From positions 1 to 21,247 of the IMG/VR virus record IMGVR_UViG_3300025732_000320: DNA of 21,247 bases; one strand, given 5' to 3'. Positions 9,023 through 14,911 of this stretch are shown here, piece by piece. Both the position numbers and the translations under genes were made by a program. Below the pieces are notes generated by a model, which was not told the DNA's origin, searched no databases, and saw only the letters and a program-made list of their open reading frames with translations. The stretch comes from a virus. Each line of letters opens with the position of its first letter. Within the stretch, counting starts at the first letter, position 1.

Positions 9023-9634
9023 ATGGTCAGTCTCACGCCGGGCTCTGTTTTCCAGAAGTCTATCGACTGGTGGCCGATCAAGTCTGTGGTCGCGTCCACC
9101 ATGGGCACGCCCTCGACCGCCGGCAACGCCGCCGGGTTTTTTACCGGGGATAGCTACTCCATGGACCGGCAGGGCGCCCAGGATGACACGAACTGGACGG
9201 CCGACACCTACAAGACCATCGTCAACCTGACCGCCACAAAGAGCGGTTTGCTCACCGGCTTCATCGGCCCGACGCTTCCCACGGCCGCCGACACCTGCAC
9301 GATCCGGGTCACTGTCGACGGCGTCGCGGCCACGCTGGTGGGCACGGCGCAGGAGAACGCGGCGCGCATCATCTTCGGCCCGCTGCCCTCCATCGAAACC
9401 GTGTTTACGACCGCCAATCGTCTGATCGCCTCGATGGGCGCCGCGCCTTCGGACGGCATCACGCTTCGGGGTAACGCCGGCACCGTCATAGGCCCAATGG
9501 ACGCGCTTTTCTACGGCTGCCCGGTCATTCGCTTCAACGCCTCCCTGCTGATCGAGGCGAAGATCAGCGTGAACCTCACGACGACGACCAACGTCGAGCG
9601 CCGCTGCGGCGCGTACTACCTGCGGAACACCTAG
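9023..9634 (+). CDS. Putative distal-tail / fibre-associated protein
   Basis: A 203-residue protein preceded by the CTAGGAGCATC leader. Composition is Thr/Ala/Gly-rich with few charged residues and no signal peptide. A middle part such as TKSGLLTGFIGPTLPTAAD and TIRVTVDGVAATLVG suggests repeated beta strands. The final region (about 140-203) is again strand-rich. The size, composition and place right after the fibre gene fit a fibre extension, receptor-binding tip or head decoration. I do not recognise a specific family. Operon position is the strongest evidence of function. Confidence 0.55.
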   Translation: MVSLTPGSVFQKSIDWWPIKSVVASTMGTPSTAGNAAGFFTGDSYSMDRQGAQDDTNWTADTYKTIVNLTATKSGLLTGFIGPTLPTAADTCTIRVTVDGVAATLVGTAQENAARIIFGPLPSIETVFTTANRLIASMGAAPSDGITLRGNAGTVIGPMDALFYGCPVIRFNASLLIEAKISVNLTTTTNVERRCGAYYLRNT

Positions 9635-9641
9635 GAGCATC
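9631..9641 (+). repeat. 11-nt repeated leader CTAGGAGCATC, copy 2
   Basis: Identical to the copy at 9007-9017. It overlaps the stop codon of the 203-residue gene and supplies the ribosome-binding site of the 138-residue gene, whose ATG follows two bases later. Confidence 0.7.
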
Positions 9642-9643
9642 CG

Positions 9644-10060
9644 ATGACGAGCTTTTCCGTTCCCGCCGGCGTCGTGGTCCTGACCGGCTTCGGCGGCGCT
9701 CCGCGCGATCCACAGCCCGCCTCGATCACAATCGAGGATGCCGGCAACGGCGTCGTCGGCCGCTGGCCGGACGGCACCGAGAAGAACATCAACGCACCGG
9801 ACGAGGCCCCGGCACCGAAGCCGCGCATGCTGACGCCGAACCAGGTCGTCGACCTGATGCTTGCGGTTCTCGGAGCTTCTGGCTTCGCGGCGTGTGTGCG
9901 CTCGGACCTCGATGCGATGGTGACGTGGCGCTACAAGCTGAATATTGCCCGCGACATCGCCAAGGATCAGGCGGCGCAGGGGCTTTCGATCATCGTCGCG
10001 GCCGGGCTCATGACTGCCGATCAACGCACTGCGATCCTTTCGAGCTGGCCGACGATCTGA
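9644..10060 (+). CDS. Phage protein of unknown function at the end of the tail-fibre module
   Basis: A 138-residue protein with a strong ribosome site (AGGAGCATCCG before ATG). The N-terminal half (about 1-60) is beta-like with Gly, Pro and Asp, including ITIEDAGNGVVGRWPDG. The C-terminal half (about 64-138) is helical and begins LTPNQVVDLMLAVLGASGF, resembling small helical domains on tail-associated proteins. A tail-fibre chaperone is possible because such genes often close fibre modules, but I see no diagnostic motif. After it come 66 bases without a gene and then an exported protein, so it may end the transcription unit. Confidence 0.55.
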   Translation: MTSFSVPAGVVVLTGFGGAPRDPQPASITIEDAGNGVVGRWPDGTEKNINAPDEAPAPKPRMLTPNQVVDLMLAVLGASGFAACVRSDLDAMVTWRYKLNIARDIAKDQAAQGLSIIVAAGLMTADQRTAILSSWPTI

Positions 10061-10126
10061 CGAGCGGCCGAGGCGGTTCGTTGCGCGTCCCGCCCCGGCC
10101 ATCCACACCAACGGAGGGTTAGTCCG

Positions 10127-10489
10127 ATGGCGCAGACGGGCGAAAGGCTGACACGGGGCACGGCCGGGAGTCGATGGGCTGCACCCCTAGTTTTCTTGGC
10201 GGTGCTCTGCTTTGCAGGGCTTTCGCATGCCCATGAGGACTACCCCTGGGTGCGAAATCCTCAGTACCGCACCGCCTCCGGGGCTCACTGTTGTGAAGAG
10301 ACTCATTGCCAGCCGGCCGCGGCGGGCGAGATGACGCCTACGCCTACGGGGTGGCGCCACAACCCCACGGGGACGGAAATCACCGCCGACAAGCCGGGCA
10401 TCTACCAGACCGAGGATAAGGCCGGGCGGGTCTTCCGCTGCGTGATGGGCGGCAAGCTCGTCTGCGTGTTCGAGGGAGCGGGCACATGA
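10127..10489 (+). CDS. Exported Cys-containing protein of unknown function
   Basis: A 120-residue protein with a strong Shine-Dalgarno sequence (GGAGG) about 10 bases before the ATG. Residues 1-36 form a classic signal peptide: Arg residues, then the hydrophobic core APLVFLAVLCFAGL, and a likely signal peptidase I site after SHA. The mature part has HCC and C pairs (ASGAHCCEETHC) and a C-terminal pair (FRCVMGGKLVC) that could form disulfides in the periplasm. Similar small exported proteins occur in Rhizobiales genomes and phages; their role is unknown to me. The position between tail and lysis genes allows an envelope-modifying or superinfection role, which is speculation. Confidence 0.65.
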   Translation: MAQTGERLTRGTAGSRWAAPLVFLAVLCFAGLSHAHEDYPWVRNPQYRTASGAHCCEETHCQPAAAGEMTPTPTGWRHNPTGTEITADKPGIYQTEDKAGRVFRCVMGGKLVCVFEGAGT

Positions 10490-10620
10490 AAGCGGCCCTT
10501 CTGATCGTCGGCGTCCTGATCCTGGGGCTCTTGACCGTGAGGAGCTTCAACTACTCGGCCATGGTGGAGAGCCCGATGTTCCGGGGCGTCTTCCAGGGCC
10601 AGCTTGCGGTGGGCTTCTGA
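10486..10620 (+). CDS. 44-residue single-pass membrane protein
   Basis: The ATG overlaps the previous stop (ATGA) and the stop overlaps the next ATG (TGATG), so the short frame is tightly embedded in the operon and is likely real. The translation starts MKAALLIVGVLILGLLTV, a single hydrophobic helix of about 16 residues after one Lys, then a polar tail of about 25 residues. It could be a signal anchor with the tail outside the cytoplasm. No cleavage site or lipobox is visible. An accessory lysis role is possible because it sits among small membrane proteins, but no family is recognised. Confidence 0.55.
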   Translation: MKAALLIVGVLILGLLTVRSFNYSAMVESPMFRGVFQGQLAVGF

Positions 10621-10859
10621 TGACCGGGGAGATGCAACGCGACCTCGGCCGCGCCGAAGGGCGCCTGTCGGCGCTTGAGCACAACATCGACGACATCAAG
10701 GACAGCCTGGAAAGCCAGGGCGAGCGCCTGGGCCGCATCGAGCGGATGCTGTCCGAGACAAAGGGCTCGTGGCGGGCATTGCTGGCGGTTGCGGGGCTGG
10801 CCGGCACCATCGGCGCCGCGCTCGCCAAGATCGTCCCCTTTATCCCGTTCGGTCGCTAG
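10620..10859 (+). CDS. Coiled-coil plus C-terminal membrane helix protein (XhlA-like)
   Basis: A 79-residue protein overlapping the previous stop by one base. Residues 1-50 are a charged amphipathic helix with heptads (RLSALEHNIDDIKDSLESQ, then RLGRIERML). Residues of about 53-75 form a hydrophobic segment ending in a Phe/Pro-rich tail. This N-terminal coiled coil with a single C-terminal membrane helix is the layout of XhlA-type proteins that help holins or anchor at the cytoplasmic face. It lies several genes before the endolysin and holin, separated by the phosphoesterase gene. The next gene's ATG follows its TAG directly. A holin-associated role is inference. Confidence 0.6.
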   Translation: MTGEMQRDLGRAEGRLSALEHNIDDIKDSLESQGERLGRIERMLSETKGSWRALLAVAGLAGTIGAALAKIVPFIPFGR

Positions 10860-12932
10860 ATGCCGCCCCGGGGTATATCCGACGATGAGCTCCACCGCAC
10901 CATCGAGGCGTGGTGGACCGCCGACCGCAACCGTGCCGTCGCAGCCCGGAAGCTCGGTCTGTCAGTCGCCGGCCTCGACAAGCGCATGTCGATCGCCACG
11001 TCGCGCGGCATGATCGACCACGCGCCGAACGGCCAGCCAAGGCCCGCCGACCTGTCGCTCAGGAACTTCAAGGTCGACACACTCCCAGACGAAGACGCGC
11101 CGGTTGACGAGATATTGAAGCGCCGGACGCGCGAGTTCGAGCGCCGCAGCCGGGCCAACGATGCGCGAAAGCTCGTGCATGTCCGGGTGGCCGACAAGGG
11201 GCCGATCGGCATCGCCATCTTCGGCGACCTGCACATCGACTCCCCCGGCTGCAATCTGCCGCTTCTTCGTTCTCATATCGAGCTGGTCAAGAAGACACCG
11301 GGCCTCTACGCCGGGTGCATCGGCGACCTGCAAGACGGGTGGGTCGGCAGGCTCGCGCGGCTCTGGGCAACCCAGGGCGTCACCGCGAAGGAAAGCCTCA
11401 AGCTGGTCCGCTGGTACATGGAGCAGTTGCAGGACAAGCTCCTCTTCGTCGTCGAGGGCAATCATGACTGTCTCGATATGGAGACGGAGGCCCTGACGAC
11501 GCGCGGCTGGATGTCATATGACCAGATCCGAGATGACGATCTGGTCTACTCCATAGACCCGGAGACCGGAACCGGACATTGGGACCGCATCAACGGTCGT
11601 ATTCGGCGACCCGCTCGCGAGGGCGAGCTTGTTTCTATCGAGACGCGGTCTCTCTCGCTTCGCTGTACCCCCAAGCATCGCGTGCTCGTTCAGGGGAAGA
11701 CCGGCCAAAGGCGCGGGTGGCGATTTACCACGGCAGACAAGCTGCCGCCTTACGTGACGGTTCCGGCTTCCGCGCAATGCCTCAACCCGGACTTGGACGG
11801 CATCTCTGACGACATGCTCAGGCTTGTCGGCTGGATTTTGACCGACGGGATGATCCATCAGGCTGAGCGGGGCACCCCCACTATCGCCATATACCAGAGC
11901 AAGGACGGCTCGGAGATCGAGCGGACCCTCGGTAGCCTTGGTTTGCGTCATTCCAAGCACACGCGGCAGCGCAACATCACGGCCGTTTGTGGTAGGCCGC
12001 TGGTCAAGCCATCGCGGCCCGAGGTTCAGTATCGTCTTTCGTCCGAGGCTGCTCGGCAGGTTCTCCCGTGGCTGCCGGACAAGTCGCGCCTGCCGGAATG
12101 GGTCGCTAAGCTAAGCGCCCGTCAGTTTGACGTGTTTCTTGGCGCCATCATTGCCGGAGACGGCTCATGGGTCGGTAAGCGTGATGGCCGGTGCGCCGTC
12201 ATCCATGGCCGCAAGAAGTTCCTCGATGAGGTTCAGGCCGCTGCGGTGACGCATGGCTGGTCGGCCTTTTTGAGCGTCGCTCGCGAGAAGGACTGGCGCC
12301 TGAATCTCTCCCGGCGACCCCGTCATACGCTCTGGCGGGACGAAAGGGTGAGCCGCGAAACCTACCAGGGCGATGTCTGGTGCTTGACCGTGCCGCTGAG
12401 CAATTTCCTCGTTCGTCGGAACGGGAAGGTGCATTTCACCGGAAACTGCTGGGCCAACGGGGTCAACGGCATCAGCCCTATCGAATGGATCGCCGCGCAT
12501 ACGGGGACGCTGACGCAATCGGATGGCGTGCGGCTGTCGGTCGACCTCGGCGGCGAAAGCTGGGTCATGAACGCCCGTCACGACTTCCGGGGCCGCTCGC
12601 AATGGAACGCCGCGCATGGCGGGACCAAGGCGGCGATGATGGGCTGGCGCGACGACATCATGGTCGCCGGGCATACCCACGAGAGCGGGTACAACATCAT
12701 CAAAGACCCGAAGACGGGGATGGTGACGCACGTTCTCCGGGTCGCCTCGTACAAGCATATCGACGCCTACGCCAAGACCGAGGGCTTCCCCGACAACAAC
12801 AGCTTCGAGTGTCCTGTCGTTATCCTCAGACCGCGCGTTGCGGATGACAGGTTCCGCACGCAGACGATCACCGATCCTTTCCTGGCGGCGAAGTGCCTCG
12901 GTGTGCTGAGGCGGGAGGCGAGCCGTGGCTGA
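10860..12932 (+). CDS. Metallophosphoesterase with N-terminal HTH, interrupted by an intein
   Basis: A 690-residue precursor. Residues of about 8-50 look like a helix-turn-helix DNA-binding segment (AVAARKLGLSVAGLDKRM). Calcineurin-like phosphoesterase motifs follow: GDLH (122-125), GDLQD (155-159), GNHD (200-203), a lone His in NARHD (574) and GHTH (604-607). The residues of the two-metal centre are present. Residues 204-529 are an intein placed immediately after GNHD; removing it gives a 364-residue enzyme, the usual size. The substrate is unknown; DNA or cyclic nucleotide phosphodiester cleavage is possible. The gene follows a TAG without a gap and overlaps the next gene by 8 bases. The phosphoesterase call is firm, the biological role is not. 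Confidence 0.9.
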   Translation: MPPRGISDDELHRTIEAWWTADRNRAVAARKLGLSVAGLDKRMSIATSRGMIDHAPNGQPRPADLSLRNFKVDTLPDEDAPVDEILKRRTREFERRSRANDARKLVHVRVADKGPIGIAIFGDLHIDSPGCNLPLLRSHIELVKKTPGLYAGCIGDLQDGWVGRLARLWATQGVTAKESLKLVRWYMEQLQDKLLFVVEGNHDCLDMETEALTTRGWMSYDQIRDDDLVYSIDPETGTGHWDRINGRIRRPAREGELVSIETRSLSLRCTPKHRVLVQGKTGQRRGWRFTTADKLPPYVTVPASAQCLNPDLDGISDDMLRLVGWILTDGMIHQAERGTPTIAIYQSKDGSEIERTLGSLGLRHSKHTRQRNITAVCGRPLVKPSRPEVQYRLSSEAARQVLPWLPDKSRLPEWVAKLSARQFDVFLGAIIAGDGSWVGKRDGRCAVIHGRKKFLDEVQAAAVTHGWSAFLSVAREKDWRLNLSRRPRHTLWRDERVSRETYQGDVWCLTVPLSNFLVRRNGKVHFTGNCWANGVNGISPIEWIAAHTGTLTQSDGVRLSVDLGGESWVMNARHDFRGRSQWNAAHGGTKAAMMGWRDDIMVAGHTHESGYNIIKDPKTGMVTHVLRVASYKHIDAYAKTEGFPDNNSFECPVVILRPRVADDRFRTQTITDPFLAAKCLGVLRREASRG
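11469..12446 (+). mobile_element. Intein with LAGLIDADG homing endonuclease domain (326 residues)
   Basis: The element is in frame inside the phosphoesterase. It begins with Cys204 in CLDMETEALTTRGW (block A) and has TPKHRVLV (270-277), the block B Thr-x-x-His signature. Two LAGLIDADG-type motifs follow: LVGWILTDG (322-330, Asp329) and FLGAIIAGDG (426-435, Asp434). It ends with WCLTVPLSNFLVRRNGKVHF and Thr-Gly-Asn529 (blocks F and G). Cys530 is the +1 extein nucleophile. The penultimate residue is Gly instead of the common His, a variant I recall from many phage inteins that still splice. Both acidic endonuclease residues are kept, so the homing domain may be active. A sampled stretch (11521-11580) has 33/60 G+C against 40/60 in the extein at 12601-12660, consistent with separate ancestry. 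Confidence 0.93.
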
Positions 12933-13194
12933 CAAACCGAGGTCAATGCCCATTGTCCAGGTCGACTGGCTCGACGCCGCTGCCGCCTCTGCGGGGTGGG
13001 AGTCGCTTCAGTCGGTCGCCCGCGAGGAGCCTCACCTTATTCACTCGTGGGGCGCGCTGCTCAAGAAGACGAAGAAGGAAATAGTCATCATCACCGACCA
13101 CGACCCGCGCATGGCGGCGGTCAATGGCGGGACGGTCATCCCGCTCGGCATGGTGAAGAAGATCATCCGCCTCGGCGTATGGAAGGCGAAATGA
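12925..13194 (+). CDS. Small conserved-type phage protein of unknown function
   Basis: An 89-residue protein starting at GTG (12925), overlapping the phosphoesterase stop by 8 bases. The Shine-Dalgarno sequence GGGAGG at 12913-12918 supports this GTG. The layout is a short strand (PIVQVDWLDAA), a helix, GALLKKTKKEIVIITDHD and then VIPLGMVKKIIRL. This resembles small proteins found beside phage replication or lysis genes in Rhizobiales. There is no membrane segment and no metal-binding cluster. Coupling to the phosphoesterase suggests a related task, but the function is unknown. Confidence 0.6.
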   Translation: MADKPRSMPIVQVDWLDAAAASAGWESLQSVAREEPHLIHSWGALLKKTKKEIVIITDHDPRMAAVNGGTVIPLGMVKKIIRLGVWKAK

Positions 13195-13460
13195 GTGATA
13201 ACCGAAATCCGCTGGTGGCCGATCCGAAAGCGGTTGCCGAAGGGCTGGCGGGAGAATGGGGAAGACCGGACCTCGCATCACCACCAGTATCAAAGGCTGA
13301 TCGTCCGCGATACGCCCTCGCTTGGCTCCGGCACCACGAGGAAGTCGTCGAGCTGTGCGTCCAGCCCAGAGACGGGAACCTGCAAGTCTACTCGATCAGC
13401 CCGAACGCGGCCGGCGGGCTCCTCCGCTCGGCGGCGGAAGTCGTGACGAGGCGGCGATGA
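13191..13460 (+). CDS. Small phage protein of unknown function
   Basis: An 89-residue protein whose ATG overlaps the previous stop (ATGA); longer in-frame starts would run through the upstream gene. The N-terminal half is Pro/Ala-rich and polar. The middle has ALAWLRHHEEVVELCVQP and a strand NLQVYSISP, ending in an Arg-rich helix. I recognise no family. Coupling on both sides (its own stop overlaps the endolysin ATG) makes translation likely. Confidence 0.55.
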   Translation: MSDNRNPLVADPKAVAEGLAGEWGRPDLASPPVSKADRPRYALAWLRHHEEVVELCVQPRDGNLQVYSISPNAAGGLLRSAAEVVTRRR

Positions 13461-13900
13461 CCCGCTCCGCCCTCCTAGCCATGCTGGAACAGGACGAGGG
13501 GCGCCGTAGGTTCGTCTATGACGACGCCACCGGAGAGCCGATCAAGAAGGGCTCGGTGGTCAAGGGCAACCCTACGATCGGGATCGGGTGCGAGCTTTCC
13601 ATGACCGGCCTCACGGATGAGGAAATCGATTACCTCGCGGAGAACCGGGTGGGCCGATGCGAAGCCGAGTTGGACCGCCGCTGGCCGTGGTGGCGAAGAC
13701 TCTCAGAGGCTCGCCAGCGGGTGCTTGTCTCGATGGTGTTCCAGATGGGCGGCACTGGCGTAAGCCGCTTCCCGAAGTTCCTGGCGGCCCTGCAGAGGGG
13801 GGATTACGCGGAGGCCGCGGCGGAGATGGAGTCCTCAGCGTGGGCCAAGCAGACGCCGGCACGGTGCGAGCGTTTGGCTCGGCTCATGGAGCAGGGCTAA
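13457..13900 (+). CDS. Endolysin, T4-type lysozyme (glycoside hydrolase family 24)
   Basis: A 147-residue muramidase that cleaves the glycan strands of peptidoglycan at the end of infection. The ATG at 13457 overlaps the previous stop (ATGA). The catalytic triad of T4 lysozyme can be placed: Glu14 in DEGRRRF, Asp23 in VYDD and Thr40 in PTIGIG. An insertion of about 12 residues (GEPIKKGSVVKG) widens the loop between Asp and Thr. The C-terminal half, VLVSMVFQMGGTGVSRF through WAKQTPARCERLARLM, matches the helical lobe of T4 lysozyme closely. There is no signal peptide or signal-anchor segment, so release should depend on a holin. The holin and spanins follow directly. Confidence 0.93.
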   Translation: MTRSALLAMLEQDEGRRRFVYDDATGEPIKKGSVVKGNPTIGIGCELSMTGLTDEEIDYLAENRVGRCEAELDRRWPWWRRLSEARQRVLVSMVFQMGGTGVSRFPKFLAALQRGDYAEAAAEMESSAWAKQTPARCERLARLMEQG

Positions 13901-13928
13901 TGGTCGGAAATTCCGAGTAACTGACCCC

Positions 13929-13950
13929 GCCGTCGGGTGGACGGCTTTCT
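13929..13950 (+). terminator. Hairpin with short T tract between endolysin and holin
   Basis: GCCGTC (13929-13934) and GACGGC (13940-13945) form a perfect 6-bp stem with a 5-base loop, followed by TTTCT. This resembles a weak intrinsic terminator that could lower holin expression relative to endolysin, or an RNA structure before the holin RBS. The T tract is short, so efficiency is doubtful. Confidence 0.4.
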
Positions 13951-13966
13951 GACGTGAGGTAACACC

Positions 13967-14140
13967 ATGACTTGGGAAATGACCGCCGGCATCCTCCGGC
14001 ACGTTCTGACCGCTGCCGGGGGCATCCTGGCGAGCAAGGGCTTCATCGGGGCGTCCGATGTCGAGATCCTGACCGGCGCCGTCATCGCCATCGGTGGCGT
14101 TGTGTGGTCTGTCGTCGCCAAGAAGAAGGCTGCGGCGTGA
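13967..14140 (+). CDS. Holin, Pam3-gp28-like
   Basis: A 57-residue membrane protein with a ribosome site GAGG about 8 bases before the ATG. It starts MTWEMTAGILRHVLTAAGG, has a short amphipathic middle (SKGFIGASDVEIL), then the membrane helix TGAVIAIGGVVWSVVA, and ends in KKKAAA. The layout MTW..., a small-residue helix, a second helix ending VWSV and a Lys-rich tail matches the Pam3-gp28 group of small putative holins as I remember it. It would form the inner-membrane lesions that release the cytoplasmic endolysin encoded just upstream. Its stop overlaps the GTG of the i-spanin. Other small membrane proteins nearby could act as holin or antiholin. Confidence 0.75.
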   Translation: MTWEMTAGILRHVLTAAGGILASKGFIGASDVEILTGAVIAIGGVVWSVVAKKKAAA

Positions 14141-14358
14141 CCACTGTTGCCGTCGTCATCGTCCTGGTCGCGTGCTTCGGGCTCGTCCTATGGGCGGCGC
14201 TCCGAAGTGCGCGGGCGGTCGGTGGCGCTGAGGCCCGAGCAGAGGAGGCCCAACATGCTGTCGAGAACGCCGAGCGGATCACGGCTGCGAGGGATGCTGC
14301 CCCTGCTGACGTTGGCGCCCTTGCTAAGCGGGTGCTTGACGATGGGAAGCCCCTGTAA
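14137..14358 (+). CDS. i-spanin-like protein (Rz functional analogue)
   Basis: A 73-residue protein starting at GTG 14137, which overlaps the holin stop by 4 bases (GTGA). Residues of about 3-22 form a membrane helix (TVAVVIVLVACFGLVLWAAL). The rest is an Ala/Glu/Arg-rich helix suited to a periplasmic coiled coil. A lipoprotein gene begins inside it in another frame, the classic Rz/Rz1 arrangement. Together they would bridge inner and outer membranes and disrupt the outer membrane in the last step of lysis. It is shorter than lambda Rz. Assignment relies on architecture and position. Confidence 0.65.
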   Translation: MTTVAVVIVLVACFGLVLWAALRSARAVGGAEARAEEAQHAVENAERITAARDAAPADVGALAKRVLDDGKPL

Positions 14359-14497
14359 GCTTCTCCCCTTGGTCGAGTACGACCGCGAGCGATCGGCTGT
14401 CATCGTCCGGCAGATCCAGGCATCCCCTCCCGAGTTGCAGCGCTTCGCCTTGGATGCCGTCGAACTCCGCGACGCGGTACGCGCATGTCGAGGATGA
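14255..14497 (+). CDS. o-spanin lipoprotein (Rz1 functional analogue), overlapping frame
   Basis: An 80-residue lipoprotein in the +1 frame relative to the i-spanin, starting inside it. The ATG at 14255 is chosen because an excellent ribosome site, AGAGGAGG (14241-14248), precedes it; a later ATG at residue 14 is the alternative. The signal sequence ends in the lipobox Leu24-Ser-Gly-Cys27 after the hydrophobic run MLPLLTLAPL, so lipidation at Cys27 would leave a mature protein of 54 residues. The mature part is charged and helical with one more Cys pair (Cys33 and Cys78). It overlaps the i-spanin for 104 bases and then extends beyond it. Confidence 0.8.
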   Translation: MLSRTPSGSRLRGMLPLLTLAPLLSGCLTMGSPCKLLPLVEYDRERSAVIVRQIQASPPELQRFALDAVELRDAVRACRG

Positions 14498-14649
14498 AAC
14501 CCGCCGTCCTGACTGCGCTGATCACCGCTGCCCTGAGCATCGGCGCCAGCGTCTTCACCTTCGGCGAGCGCCTTGGGAGGGCCGAGGCTGAGGCTTCCTA
14601 CTGGTATCGCTACGCTGAGGGGCTTATGAAGCGGCCGGAGTGTCGGTAG
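14485..14649 (+). CDS. Small membrane protein at the end of the lysis cassette
   Basis: A 54-residue frame starting at 14485, or 51 residues from the ATG at 14494 that forms an ATGA overlap with the o-spanin stop. It has a hydrophobic segment (AVLTALITAALSIGASVF) and a short polar tail rich in Glu, Arg and Tyr. The layout is N-in signal-anchor-like. It is the last rightward gene before the convergent minus-strand operon. It may be a lysis accessory, for example an antiholin, but I do not recognise it. Confidence 0.5.
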   Translation: MSRMKPAVLTALITAALSIGASVFTFGERLGRAEAEASYWYRYAEGLMKRPECR

Positions 14650-14745
14650 GGACGCATCTCGCCGATACGCAGTGCTTCCGGAGAAGACGCGGGCAGAGTT
14701 CAGCGCGTAAATCACTGCCGCCCCCATCCTCATTCCTCCATCTGG

Positions 14746-14910
14746 TCAGGCTGACGGTAGCCAAAGTGTCGGATGCCTGTCGCCGTTAAACTCGATCGGT
14801 TGCCAGCCGCCGTTCTTCCAGAGCGCGTGGTAGGGCGCCCACCAGCCCTTCCGCACCTTGATGATCGTCCCATCCTTCGGCGCCGATGCGATATCACGCC
14901 ACTCAGACAT
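14746..14910 (-). CDS. DUF551-like small protein
   Basis: A 54-residue minus-strand gene. The translation starts MSEWRDIASAPKDGTIIKV and ends in QPIEFNGDRHPTLWLPSA. The W-x-x-I-x-S-A-P-K-D-G-T opening and the WKNGGWQP...W endings are the hallmark of the short DUF551-type proteins common in phages; their function is unknown. GGAGG lies 5 bases before the ATG (on the - strand) and supports the start. It is the most downstream gene of the leftward side, facing the lysis cassette across 96 bases in which I see no strong terminator. A hairpin covers part of its ribosome site. Confidence 0.8.
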   Translation of the reverse strand: MSEWRDIASAPKDGTIIKVRKGWWAPYHALWKNGGWQPIEFNGDRHPTLWLPSA

Positions 14911-14911
14911 G

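Noticed and set aside
9023-10060. Diversity-generating retroelement target in the fibre module
   Set aside because: No reverse transcriptase or template repeat is visible in the window.
5816-10111. Very long minus-strand open frames of about 689 residues (5816-7885) and 725 residues (7934-10111)
   Set aside because: They are antisense to well-supported virion genes, are Arg-rich with unnatural composition, and arise from G/C-rich third positions; no ribosome sites or recognisable domains.
11469-12446. Alternative idea that the 978-base segment is a separate gene or a group I intron
   Set aside because: Reading frame is continuous through both junctions, and protein-splicing residues are at the exact ends, so an intein explains it better.
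14650-14745. Terminator between the convergent operons
   Set aside because: Only a 4-bp CTTC/GAAG stem without T tract is present; not enough to call.
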